Assembly: GCA_035772405.1 (NCBI GenBank)
Contig: JAYKKM010000253.1
Coordinates: 1,076,501-1,140,500, forward strand
DNA from: Chrysogorgia sp. JL179-B06
Taxonomy: Eukaryota; Cnidaria; Anthozoa; Scleralcyonacea; Chrysogorgiidae
DNA length: 64,000 bases
Direction of reading: 5' to 3'
The number at the start of each line of letters is the position of its first letter. Positions within the stretch are counted from its first letter, which is position 1. The translations under genes were made by a program, and so were the position numbers. Positions 1 to 10,390 of the stretch are shown piece by piece. Below the pieces are notes generated by a model. It saw only the letters and a list, made by a program, of their open reading frames with translations. It ran no database searches and was not told the origin of the DNA.

Positions 1-232
1 CGATTCAATTCTGCTTTACGTGCTCGAGTTTGTAGTAATTAGACAGTTATGCCCCTGGGGCGAAAATATTTTGTGTTTAAGAACACAGAGGATTTCTTGG
101 GAAATTCCGAGGTTGCGCTTTTTTTTATACACCCTGTATAGTTATTATAAGTCACTAATCTCACCAAATAGAGCCTGCCTATACACTACGAGTTTTGGCG
201 GGAAAATATATGAGTTGATTTGAGTGATAACA
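1..232. other. Non-coding flank, paralogous to 4,258-4,440
   Basis: I see no gene here. The right part (about 190-232, with a TTTTGGCGGGAAAATAT motif) reappears at 4,258-4,290, where it continues directly into sequence that here is only found after position 1,331. This stretch is therefore the left flank of the element that follows. Confidence 0.5.
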
Positions 233-1330
233 AGACGCCGCTAGGCGTTAACTCGGGCTACTTTTAGGGACAATGCATTGGTGGCATGTACGCATGTTAG
301 ACATTTGGAATTAGAAAACCCGCTCACTTGTCTTATATTACAAAGGATAATTTTTAATGCATTGATTTCTGTAATCAGGCACTGAAGGCATTGTGCAGCG
401 CTCGTTTAAAGTGGGAACTTTTAGAAGCAAGTTGGGCTAGAAATGAGGACGAAGAAAAATCAGGCGTCTACACGCAGGCTAACCCCCCCCCCCCCCCCCG
501 CCCAATGCAGAACGCCTGACACGCAGACGAAATTTAATGTCAACAAACACGGCAATGCTATTTTTTCTAATATCTGTTCGATTTAAGGTCTTCATGTGTC
601 AAAATTTATATAAAAATCAACGGCAAGGTATACGAAACATATCTGTTACGAAATTACATCGGTTTAATGGACATAAAAGCATTTAATCATCGGGTAAACG
701 ACGAATAGATCTTGAAGCCATGTCCTTTGATTTTAAAGACGAGTCTCGCTTTAATCGCTTACGCATTTTCTGATATAACATCTGGTCTTCTCAATTTAAG
801 TGGATGAAACCTACATCGTTCGATTCGCCAGATTCAAGCGATCATTTCGATATCGTTTCATAATGATTATTATATTACGGAGTTTCACGGGATAAATGTC
901 AACACAACATAATATAATATTTCCCTGTCCTTCGGCTGTCTCTTCATGATTGATCTCTCATCTGTGTTTCTCTCATCTTGGAGAGAATCTTTGCAATGGT
1001 TTGAGGTTTTACAGGTCTCGCGGTAAACTTTTCCAACTGCGATTCATTGTCAATAAAGCGAAAGTTCGAACTCGCTTCAAATATTCGCTTGCATTGCCTT
1101 GCAACGACTATATAATATGTTGTCATGTTGACGTTTCGTCCACGGTTCTGCGAGTTCTTTCTTTAATCTCTCATCCGTGTTTCCGTCTCATCCAGTTATC
1201 CTGGAGAGAATCTTTGCATCAGTTTGCGGGTTTACAGGACTCGTTTTGCAAATTTGTGGAACCCCAGGAAAAATAACAAAAATAACGAAGCCTGTTTTAA
1301 GACTTGGTGCTACCACAGTAGCCCAAGTAA
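233..1330 (+). mobile_element. Non-autonomous DNA element, copy 1
   Basis: The element begins near an AACAAGACGCC motif followed by ACTCGGGCTAC, and ends with the inverted GTAGCCCAAGTAAT. A second, inverted copy occupies 13,068-14,062 and shares long internal stretches, for example the ATTTCTGTAATCAGGCACTG region, a C-homopolymer at about 482-499 and the GACGTTTCGTCCACGGTTCTG-like region. A paralogous sequence without the insertion at 4,258-4,440 supports the boundaries. No transposase is visible, and the short ORFs inside are not conserved as protein. The superfamily is not determined. Confidence 0.6.
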
Positions 1331-1717
1331 TAAAAGAGAGCTACGTATCTTTATTGACAAATACCAAGCAATAAAATACGGTGGAACATCAGTATTGCTT
1401 TTCTTTAAAGTTATTCATTTAAAACACGGGAAATAAATACTTAAACTGGTGTAAAAATCATGAAGCGAAACATACTAGCAAAGAGATAAGGTAAACGGCA
1501 GCGTTTGATATAAGAAATACCTTAGATTTGCTCGATCTGTTGAGCTAAGTATTTGGCTTCAGTTTAATGACATAAACTACGCTCCTTCGACTCTTCGTCT
1601 ATATATTTTATTATTTGTTTATTTATTTAGAAACTACCATCAAGCTCACGCGTTTACATATTACATAATACTAAACAACAATATGACTAATACCTAACAT
1701 GATAAGCTAGATGAGGG
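1331..1717. other. AT-rich flank, no gene seen
   Basis: The first ~130 bases continue the sequence paralogous to 4,290-4,440. The rest is AT-rich with no convincing reading frame. Confidence 0.4.
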
Positions 1718-2726
1718 GCAAGCGAACGGACTCAAGGTCCCATCTAGGTCCATTACTCTTCTTTCTTTTTATCAATGACCTACACCAAATAGCACGATGC
1801 GTTGCAATATATTAATGTATGCTGATGACACAGTGCTATTTTTCTCGGCGAATGATGTGAGTAACATTGAAAGTGTCTTAAATACGGAGTTAGAATTAAT
1901 CCATATACGTCACCAAAACAGAAGTTGTTCTCTTTGGAACGGGTGCTAAGTTAGCACGAGTCGCAAATCTCCGAGTTACAATTGGACATTACCAACTAAA
2001 GCGAGCGATGGAGTACAAATATCTAGGCGTAGTCCTTGATGATAGCCTTACTTGGAAATCACATGCAAGATATATCACTTCCAAGGTCGGGAAGAGGTTA
2101 GGATTGCTTCGTAGAACAAGGAAGGATCTTACAGAAGACGCCGCCAATTTGATTTATAAAACATTTATACTACCAATTCTGGATTATTGTGATTCGATTT
2201 GGGCCTGTTGCAACAAAGGTGACATCGATCGATTAGAGCGCCTACAGAATCGGGCTGGTAGAATTGTTATGAAAAGCACTCGTAGTGCTCCAACCCTTGC
2301 CAACCTCAAATGGGACAGCTTAGAAGACAGGCGCAATAAACATATCTTTAAATTAGTTAATATGTGCTTGGAGAAAAAGTTTTTACATAATATTTTATTT
2401 ATAATAGAGAGATAAACGCTAGGTCAACCAGACAAAGTAATTTATTATATTTAACCAAAATTAGAACAGAAGCTGCTAAAAAATATTTTTGTTATAATGA
2501 CTGTATTGTTTTTAATAATTTAATTTAGGCGTAATTATGATGTAATGTAATTTTAAATTTTGTAGTTCATAGATGACATTTAAATTGTATATCAGATTTT
2601 ATTAATAGAAGAGCATGTTTTTGTAATTACTAACTTTATTCAGGGCTCCTGTTGATAACAGTGCTTACTGTAGCGCTGAAAGGATCAGAACCTGATGAAA
2701 TAACGGTTTTTCATTCATTTATTCAT
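1718..2726 (+). mobile_element. 5'-truncated CR1/L2-like LINE fragment
   Basis: Translation around 1,725-1,790 gives the reverse transcriptase stretch LGPLLFFLFINDLH, and 1,813-1,850 gives YADDTVLFFS, the catalytic YADD motif. Frameshifts separate these from the thumb region at 2,008-2,415. The 3' end is an untranslated stretch with GCTGAAAGGATCAGAACCTG and a tail of ATTC-like repeats at about 2,712-2,726, as is common for CR1/L2-type elements. The endonuclease and the N-terminal part of the RT are missing. Confidence 0.8.
2008..2415 (+). pseudogene. LINE reverse transcriptase C-terminal remnant
   Basis: This open stretch of 135 codons encodes the region after the RT active site of a non-LTR retrotransposon: KYLGVVLDDSLTW at the start, then LPILDYCDSIWA and LERLQNRAGRIV, which are standard CR1/L2/Jockey-type motifs. 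The active site itself lies upstream in another frame, so the protein is broken. The initiator ATG is internal to the original polyprotein and has no biological meaning as a start. Confidence 0.85.
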
Positions 2727-2770
2727 GTTCGGAATCTCTCAGATTCGAAGTAAATATCCAACTTGTTCAA

Positions 2771-3495
2771 CTAAAATGTATACAGATTCACTTTAAATGA
2801 TTGGAAAGAGGGAGATGGTAAATTATTCCAAATTGAAACAATACGATTAAAGAAAGAATCTGTAAAGAGAAAGGTACGGAAACATTGAAGTCGAAGATTT
2901 AACGAAGCAGAACTTCTAGTACGACCACTTACAAAATAAATGAAGTGACCTAATTGAAGTTTATAAGTGCCACTCATACATTTAAACAAAAAACACAGGT
3001 CACTCTCAAACCAATACGAGATTGGGAGTAAATTTAAGGCTATCAAGAGCGATTTATAGCTACAGGTAGGTCTTTCGTCTGGATTAGGGCTACAGTTCAT
3101 TATAAAACGAGTAGCACAACGCTGAACCCCCTCGAGTAACCTAAGATCAGATATACAAGATTGAGTAGCCCAGACCTCACTGGCATACCCCAAGTGGGAT
3201 CGTACTAAGGATAGATAAAGAAGTCTCTTTCGATCTTGCCTTATATGTGCGCTGTAATGACGCCACAAAAATCCAAGCATCCGATTGGCCTTGGCCACAA
3301 CTAGGGTGACACGACAACTTCACGTAAGCGTTAGTGACCATAACTCCGAGGTCTTTTTGGGAAGGCACCACAGTGAGGGAATGGCCACCCAACGTAATGG
3401 GGTTATCTAAAAGAGGAGGTACAGGACTACTTCGTTTCCTAGATATGCGAAGAGAATCGCATTTTGTTACATTAAAGGGAAGTCCTCAAAGGCAA
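2771..3495 (-). pseudogene. LINE RT C-terminal fragment, frameshifted
   Basis: Read on the minus strand, 3,495 to about 3,300 encodes SLTVVPSQKDLGVMVTN, and after a frameshift 3,298-2,771 encodes the connection and thumb region with ANRMLGFLWRH, YLSLVRSHLGYASEVW, LEGVQRCATRFI and SIWNNLP. This is the C-terminal third of a non-LTR RT from a family different from the neighbour at 1,718-2,726. No active site, endonuclease or 3' tail is present. It abuts the tail of the plus-strand LINE. Confidence 0.85.
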
Positions 3496-4762
3496 GTGCA
3501 TGTATCGTCTGTCTACTGCAAGTTCTCCCACATTCACTACAGCAGTGTGTATATTAACAATAGATATCCTTGAATTTCTAATGATCTAGAAGTCTAAAGT
3601 GATCCTAACCCGTCCCTTCGTTATAAAATATTCTGTCACAAATATACAGTTCACATCAAAATAACGTTACGATAAGACAAAGCTAATATTATCTTTGTAC
3701 GAAATATCGTCGCCAAAAGTAAAAGCTATGATAACACAACGATGTCTTTAAAGTGACAGTTTTAAAACATTGTAATAAACGACTTCTCACCTACCAACTT
3801 TATCTGTTTAATCATTTAGTATAGTTTCCTCGTCTGTTAACCTGTATGAAGTTTGTCCATTCAAAAAGCAAACATTCCAATTCTGCAACGTAAGATGTAG
3901 GAACCTTCGTTTCAGTAGCTTGTAACGAGAACTAAATTTTACAACAACTAAATTTTACACGAGTTCAGACAGCTAGTGAATCATTTGAATTTCAAATCAG
4001 CAGTATATATCGAAAACAAAAGGTCTTTTGTTGAAAACCTTCTCAAGCTTAACGTGCTTATGCAGCGTGAAAAATTCAGTTCGAAAAAAACACTTTTACT
4101 TAACTAACCCTGGCATGATAATGTAAGCGAAATAAACTATTTTATTTGAAAGATAGAAGTTATAAAGATTTGTGTTTACAACTCTTCATATCTCACTTCG
4201 TTCAGGAGATATTCAAATTTCTTTGATATGTAAATGAACTTTCTCCGGATCGGTAAGTTTTGGCGGGAAAATATCTTGAGTTTATTTGAACGAAAATAAA
4301 AGAGAGCTACGTATATTTATTGACAAATACCAAGCAATAAAATACTGTGGAACATTAGAATTCCTTTTCTTTAAAGTTATTAATTTAAAAACAAGGGAAA
4401 TAAAGGATTAAAGTGGTGTCAAAATAAAGCAAAATATACCCTAACCCTACACCTAACTCTTACGATAATGCTTTATTTTAGAAATAACAGCGGATTTTAA
4501 TTTCGAATTTTACTACCAATAGTCTATGTGACGTCTTTTCGGGATTTAAATGAATATTCACCCCGTATTTTATTAAAGAGCGAGGCAAGCTGATCTAAAA
4601 TATAATATATTTAGCGTCGTTGTTTGTTAATTAAGGATGCAATACAATATATTTTAATAGCTGCATGGTTTTTAAGAACGAGGCAAACATGATACTTTGT
4701 TTGTAGTGACTGCGGAAGACGGACCACGGTTTTAGTAGTTTCACGACAATATAATATTATAA
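3496..4762. other. No gene; SINE tail and flank paralog
   Basis: 3,500-3,560 carries a GTATCGTCTGTC...CCCACATTCACTAC...GTGTATATTAAC block that recurs in SINE-like copies at 24,305-24,365 and 39,250-39,290. 4,258-4,440 is an uninterrupted paralog of the two flanks of the element at 233-1,330. The rest is AT-rich without coding signals. Confidence 0.45.
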
Positions 4763-4766
4763 TTAA

Positions 4767-5229
4767 AGTGCCCCCACACAACATATTGTCTTATTTGGAA
4801 GAACTTTTAAAATGATAAAGTAACTTCTTTTGAAGATTTTCGTTTCTTCGCTTTCTTTTTGAGATATATCAGTTTGTTTGATATGCAAATGTACGGAATT
4901 TACGTTGCATAATGAGTTATCTGAGAATGGTGTATATCTTTGCGTTCATCAAATAAAAACACTAAAGTGTGAATAACACATGTGCGTGTTTCTCCCACAA
5001 CACCAAACTTCTTGATTTTAAAGGATTTCGTTCGAGAATGAAAGTGATACACACATTTCTCAAATAAGTCATTATGCATGTGTGACGTAATTCTGGACAT
5101 TTGCATATCAAACAAACTGATATATCTCAAAAAGAAAGCGAAGAAACGAAAATCTTCAAAAGAAGTTACTTTATCAATTTAAAAGTTCTTTCAAATAAGA
5201 CAATAAAAATGTTTGATGTCAGGGGCACT
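4767..5229. mobile_element. TTAA-flanked MITE, AGTGCCCC ends
   Basis: The element lies between two TTAA sites (4,763-4,766 and 5,230-5,233). Its ends are AGTGCCCCC and GGGGCACT, and its arms are long inverted repeats; for example TTTGAGATATATCAGTTTGT on the left is matched inverted near 5,105-5,135. A related copy ends at 59,075 and another fragment starts at 63,923. TTAA duplication is the hallmark of piggyBac-type transposition; no transposase is encoded. Confidence 0.8.
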
Positions 5230-5235
5230 TTAAAT

Positions 5236-5794
5236 GGCGGGGTATTCGAGAATCTAGCCACATTACTTCTTATTTCCTGATCGTCTTCGAGATTTCTTTC
5301 TCTCTCGTGACAAACGTCTCCGTCCCTGATATAACGCCTGACCTTATATAAAAGTTCAGTTTTCCTATTCGTCACGGTAGAAGTACAATGTATCTAAAGT
5401 AGTTAGCGCATGCTAATTCGCTATATATTAAATTAAAACGTTCGCATTGAAGGTTGAAAATTTCACACAGCTCTCTTACAGCGTCTACACTAATAACATC
5501 GGATAAAAGGGCATTTATCTTATTATTCAAGTCCGATAAGTGCATGTCCTTGATGTCCACTTCTTGACTTCTTTAGCTTTATCAATCTTTCGACTGCCAC
5601 GGCTTCCGAATCCAAACGAGTATTGGATCGTCTTTCTCGTTTATCTCTTCCTTGATAAACGTCCTGACCAACTGTTCCATATCCAGCAACTTCGTCTCTG
5701 GATCTCGTACTTTCACACTGGCCATTCTCATTGCCTCTCCGTTCCACGTCTTGAACGTTCTGGCCAAGTATCCCAAGTCTAACGGCGTTGTCAT
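5236..5794 (-). pseudogene. Unidentified broken coding region
   Basis: Three minus-strand open stretches follow one another with frameshifts between them. 5,794-5,582 starts at a plausible ATG (MTTPLDLGYLARTF) and ends near ILVWIRKPWQSK. 5,560-5,372 gives MHLSDLNNKINALLSDV and VRELCEIFNLQCERFNL. 5,375-5,236 gives NRKTELLYKVRRYIRDG. Composition and amphipathic character look coding throughout, and one-base shifts would nearly join the stretches, so I read it as one decayed gene of roughly 180 residues. It stops where the TTAA MITE begins. I do not recognise the family. Confidence 0.4.
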
Positions 5795-6844
5795 TGTTTC
5801 ATGTTATTCGTAGCTCATCCATTTTGCATCCCCAAGGTCTTCAACACTTGGAGTCAATCAACGAACACTATTAATATCCGGTTCGAAGGACCATTTTGTA
5901 GTTGGATTTCTTCTCGAAAAACTGTTTATTCACACTCTCACACGATTCTTAATATACACGCATCAAATTAACATAAATAAATAAACATATATACATAAAT
6001 TACATGTCCCATATTTCGGTGTCGATGTTCAAAAGCAAAAACATATTTCGCGTAAGATACAGAAGCATTGACAGAGTTCTTCAATCGCCATTTAACTCGC
6101 CATTTCCACACTACTGAAATCTTGTTTTGACACTTTAGATGTAAACAGTTCAAACCTTCATGATAGAAACAATTCAAACTTAACAAATAACCTTTGTTGT
6201 TTGTTTCTGTCAACAACGAGCGTAGCTAATTAAAACCGACACGTACGTTCTTTACAGTTAGTTTCATTCGCATAGGCGTACGAGACGGGGGGCTGGGGGA
6301 GGGCGGGCTGCAGCCCCCCCCCCCCCCCAGTTGTCCGAAAATTAGCTCTATTCGAAGAAAAAATCGAGCGTGATTTTAACTTGATCGACTATACATAGTT
6401 CCGCGAAGAGGTCTGGGTACGAGACACAGCAACCCATGTCAAGATTAGTGTGCTGCCTACGGCAGCAATTATACTTACATATCTAGTCAATAAATCATTG
6501 ATATTAATGGCTAGGTATCTAGTCATGTAAAGCTTTGAAAGTAATTAACAGTATCTTGAAAACAATCCTTGATCTTACTGGCAACTAGTGAAGATTACTA
6601 AGCACAGGGGAGATGTGATCTGATTTTTTATCAGTCCTGTTTGCTCAAATATTTCCTAATCTTTCCAATATTTCTAATGGCCTGCAACGTGCAGACTGAT
6701 TCACAATTATGTTCCCTGCAGTGAAGTGAATCAAGTCGATCTCCTGCATGCAGTAAGCGAGATTGCGTTAGTTGCGAGCTAAACATTATATTGCCATCTA
6801 AGAGACGTATACCAGACGTACATAGAAAGCAGATCTAGATAGAA
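5795..6844. other. No gene seen; solo G-rich repeat end
   Basis: No supported reading frame. 6,270-6,345 holds a G-rich then C-homopolymer stretch (TAGGCGTACGAGACGGGG...) resembling the ends of the hAT-type elements elsewhere in the window, but without a partner terminus. 6,750-6,844 is similar to 7,290-7,376, the region just upstream of the next candidate first exon. Confidence 0.4.
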
Positions 6845-6884
6845 ATGAAAGATCAAGCAACAGACAGAGAGAATGGAGAACGAG
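6845..6884 (+). CDS. Candidate first exon 1a (phase-1 donor)
   Basis: An ATG with G at -3 opens 13 codons, MKDQATDRENGER, and the exon ends one base into the next codon at a GTATAC donor (phase 1). The upstream sequence GCAGATCTAGATAGAAATG is nearly repeated before the exon at 7,377, so the two are tandem duplicates. The short acidic peptide and phase match the other candidate first exons and the phase-1 acceptors of the micro-exons at 14.9 kb. The exon assignment is inferred from phase, donor and duplication; no transcript evidence is available here. Confidence 0.4.
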
Positions 6885-7376
6885 GTATACGTAGTTGTAT
6901 ATTTGGGTTAGTTAAATTTCACCTTGGATTAATGATTGGAGTTAAATTGTTCTTTAAGAAAAGATAAGAGCAAGGAATTCTCACTAAAACGTGAAATAAC
7001 CCTCATCAATGTTATATGTATTTTAACATTTGCATTATCACGTATAAACCGAAAGTGGCAATCGACAATCATACATGTCGACTGTCGTATTCATTAGCTA
7101 CGTATGTCACTATTTGGCCCCAAAACTGTCCGGATTTATCAACAAATTAACCACAGTTTTTTGTGTATCTATAAAGTATATCGAGTTTCTATATGGACGG
7201 AATCACCGGCACCATACTATATAATACGTGCTAATAATTATGCACGCATCACTGCGGCATGCTGGCATATACAATGACCTGCAGATACTGTCAGTCTGTC
7301 AGCAAGTCGTACTGTCAGCAGCTCGTGTTAGTCTGTGAGCTGAAAATGATATAATAGAAAGAAGATCTAGATAGAA

Positions 7377-7437
7377 ATGGAAGATCAAAATATCAATAAC
7401 AATCCTGAAGAAGAAGACAGAGAGAATGCGGAACGAG
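7377..7437 (+). CDS. Candidate first exon 1b (phase-1 donor)
   Basis: The ATG opens 20 codons, MEDQNINNNPEEEDRENAER, followed by G|GTAAGA, a strong donor in phase 1. The end DRENAER parallels DRENGER of the duplicate at 6,845. A GATATAATAGAAAG stretch about 35 bases upstream could be a weak TATA element. The next in-frame partner downstream on this strand is the micro-exon at 14,893, whose acceptor is also phase 1; the LINE at 7.5-9.9 kb would lie in the intervening intron. No signal peptide or membrane segment is encoded. Confidence 0.5.
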
Positions 7438-7685
7438 GTAAGATAATTGTCTTTGCCGATATAATTTTGCGTCACTGCGCTCCCCTTGCATCTCCTGTGG
7501 CATAGAATCATGGTGTATATATATAAATTGGGAGTTAATAATAATAATAATAATAATTTAATTCTAGTGCATTACAAAAAATTCTCAATGCCCTTACAGT
7601 TACAACGCTAAAAAATTTACAGGAGGATATTCAGAATAAAATAAGAAACTAAGATAATGATAATATACAATCTTAATAATATCCA

Positions 7686-9032
7686 TTAGGAATTAAAAAG
7701 ATAAGTTTTAAGTTTTGTTTTAAAAATATCAACAGAAACGGAGGATCGAATTTCTTTAGGTAAGTCATTCCAAAGCCTCGGTGCACAGTTCGAAAAAGAC
7801 CGGCCACCATAATTCTCTGTTTTATACAGAGGAACATTGAGTTTATTAAAATCATTAAAATTTGATCGTAGAAGACGGGAAGGCTTATGGATAGAGAGAA
7901 TCTCAGTTAGGTATTTAGGACCAAATCCATTCAAAACTTTATATGTGATTAGGAGTACTTTAAAAATGATACGCTTACGAACAGGAAGCCAACGTAGCTT
8001 TCGTAGGATCGGTGAAATATGGTCTGTTTTTCGAATTTTTGTCACAAGTCTGGCAGCAGAATTCTGGATCCGTTGGAGTTTCGAAATATCCTTATCAGGA
8101 AGGCCAATAAGCAGGCTATTGCAGTAGTCCAGTTTGGACGTAACAAACGCATGAACCAACTTTTCGGTACTGGAAGGATCAAGATACTTACTGATTTGAC
8201 CTAAGCGTTTGATGGAGAAAGATGCCGACTTACAAAGTCTTTTAACATGAGAAGACATCGTCAGGAAGTGATCTAGATAAACACCAAGGTTCCTTACTTC
8301 CAATGATGGCGAGATTAGTGAGTCTCCAACACTTACTTGTGAGATAGGGTCATGACGCAGATAGCGTGAGCTAAAATGGACAACCTCTGTTTTTGAAGCA
8401 TTGCATACAAGCTTGTTGTTCTCCATCCAAGTCATGACATCTCTGGTACATTTCTCAAGTGTTTCCAACGCAGCTGGCCTTTCAGATTTTTCCATAACAA
8501 GATACATTTGAGTATCATCTGCATAGACCATCAATTGCAAACCGTGTGCAGTGATGATATGCTCAATCGAGGAGACATATAATGAAAAAAGCATTGGACC
8601 TAGCACGGATCCTTGAGGGACACCACAGATCAGGTTATGAGTAGTAGATTCCATGGCGTCGATCACAATTGAGTGGGTACGGTTAGAAAGATATGATTTA
8701 ACCCATTCCAAAACAACCCCACCAAGACCAAAGTCATTATGAAGTCTGTTTAACAAAATTCCATGATCGATCGTGTCAAATGCCGAAGAGAGATCTAATT
8801 GAATCAAAACAACATCTTTGTGACTATCGATTGCTAGGTTGATGTCGTTGTATACACGGAGTAGGGCTGTTTCAGTACTATGATGTGCTCTATAGGCAGA
8901 CTGCATAGCAGGGTAAAGCTGGTTAGCATCAAGATGATCATTCAGCTGAATAGCAACCACACGTTCCACAGTTTTAGACAAGAAGGATAGATTGGTGATC
9001 TGCCTAAAGTTGTTTAATACTTCCGGATCCAA
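7686..9032 (-). pseudogene. LINE reverse transcriptase domain
   Basis: This 448-codon frame is a complete non-LTR RT. It has the QLDLSSAFDTIDH motif (catalytic Asp about residue 80), GVPQGSVLGP at 137-146, MVYADDTQMYL with the YADD catalytic pair at 170-173, followed by thumb motifs LDYCNSLLIGLP and LQRIQNSAARLV and the common ending RLWNDLPKEIR...KTYLF. It copies element RNA at the nicked target in the known LINE mechanism. It is listed as a pseudogene because a frameshift at about 9,033-9,060 separates it from the endonuclease part and because the element lacks its 5' end. The long open frame suggests a fairly recent insertion. Confidence 0.88.
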
Positions 9033-9043
9033 AGTTGACTTTT

Positions 9044-9907
9044 TTATTGTTGGAAGAACCAGCCCATGTTTGAATAAAGAAGGTACAACTCCGTAGATAA
9101 AGATTGATTGATGATTGAAGTCAGCGGAACCGACAGCTTGTCAATAAACATCTTGAGCAGAGTGGTTGGAATAGGGTCAAGAGAACACGACTTAGATGGA
9201 GAATTCATAACTACATTTTTGACGAAGTCAGATGACACGGAGGAGAATGTAGTAAGTACACATGATATTGACGTAACTGAAGGAGAAACAGACAGACATT
9301 GTAGCGACGTGCTCAAACCCTGCCTCAGGGAAATGATTTTGTCACTAAAATGACCACAAAATCTGTTAGCAAGGTCCAAAGGCGAGGTATATGCCGGTAA
9401 AGGTCGTTGTGGATTCGGTTTAAATAACTGATCTATAAGTCGAAAAAGTTGTTTGTCATTTGAACTCAATACTTTATCATTATAATAGCATTTCTTAGCC
9501 TCCTCTATAGCCATATAATATTTAGTGGATTTATCTTTGAAAATCTGTTTATGGATTATCCGTAAATGTTCAGAATACCACGGAGAGTGAGGTCTTAAGG
9601 TTATCAAACGGTCATGGATCGGAGCATGCTTATCGAGAAGATCACCAAGTTCACTGTTATATTGTGAAATTAATGGTAGCAGGTCAGCTTCAGGGTTGTT
9701 TAGCAGTGACAAGGCAATAATGTCATCATTGAAGTTTTGTAAATTTATCTGCTTTATCTTACGATGCTTGGCACGAACTTTTATCAAGTTAGGTCGCGAC
9801 ATATCTAGAGTACATTTAATAACAGAGTGATCTGATGGCAATTCAGCTGAGACTTTTACATTAGAGACCAAATTGCTACCAAAATTAGTGATGATCAGAT
9901 CTAACAT
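9044..9907 (-). pseudogene. LINE endonuclease C-terminus and linker
   Basis: The frame begins LDLIITNFGSNLVSNVKVS and contains ELPSDHSVIKC near residue 25; the SDH motif is the C-terminal catalytic signature of apurinic-type endonucleases of LINEs. A linker of about 200 residues leads to the RT. The first two thirds of the endonuclease are missing, so target nicking would not be possible. The reading frame is lost after LSTELY near 9,060 and resumes in another frame as the RT at 7,686-9,032. Confidence 0.8.
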
Positions 9908-9938
9908 GTGACCTTTACTATGCGTTGGAAAGTTTTTA

Positions 9939-10390
9939 CTAAACTGTCACTTGATGTCAATTGGGAGTTAAACTGTCACTTGATGTGAATTGGGAGTTAA
10001 ACTGTCACTTGGCATGATGTGAATTGGGAGTTAAACTGTCACTTGATATCAATTGGGAGTTCAACTGTCACTTGATATCAATTGGGAGTTAAACTGTCAC
10101 TTGATGTGAATTGGGAGTTAAACTGTCACTTGATGTGAATTGGGAGTTAAACTGTCACTTGATGTGAATTGGGAGTTAAACTGTCACTTGATGTCAATTG
10201 GGAGTTAAACTGTCACTTAATGTCAATTGGGAGTTAAACTGTCACTTGATGTCAATTGGGAGTTAAACTGTCACTTGATGTCAATTGGGAGTTAAACTGT
10301 CACTTGATGTGAATTGGGAGTTAAACTGTCACTTGATGTCAATTGGGAGTTAAACTGTCACTTGATATCAATTGGGAGTTAAATTGTTAT
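9939..10390. repeat. 29-bp minisatellite, about 15 units
   Basis: The unit begins TTGGGAGTTAAACTGTCACT and finishes TGATGTCAA or TGATGTGAA. Units vary at GTCAA/GTGAA/ATCAA, and one unit carries a 3-4-base insertion (GGCATGATG). Single related copies occur at about 6,930-6,960 and 32,668-32,712, showing that the array grew from a dispersed sequence. Confidence 0.95.

Larger units (their letters stand above)
7535..9938 (-). mobile_element. 5'-truncated CR1/L2-like LINE
   Basis: The element reads on the minus strand. It is cut at its 5' end inside the endonuclease domain, carries the rest of endonuclease and a full reverse transcriptase, and ends in an (ATT)n tail at about 7,535-7,555. It splits one unit of the 29-bp minisatellite: TTGGGAGTTA lies to its left (7,525-7,534) and the rest of the unit (AAACTGTCACTTGAT) to its right. 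No long target duplication is visible. Confidence 0.85.
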
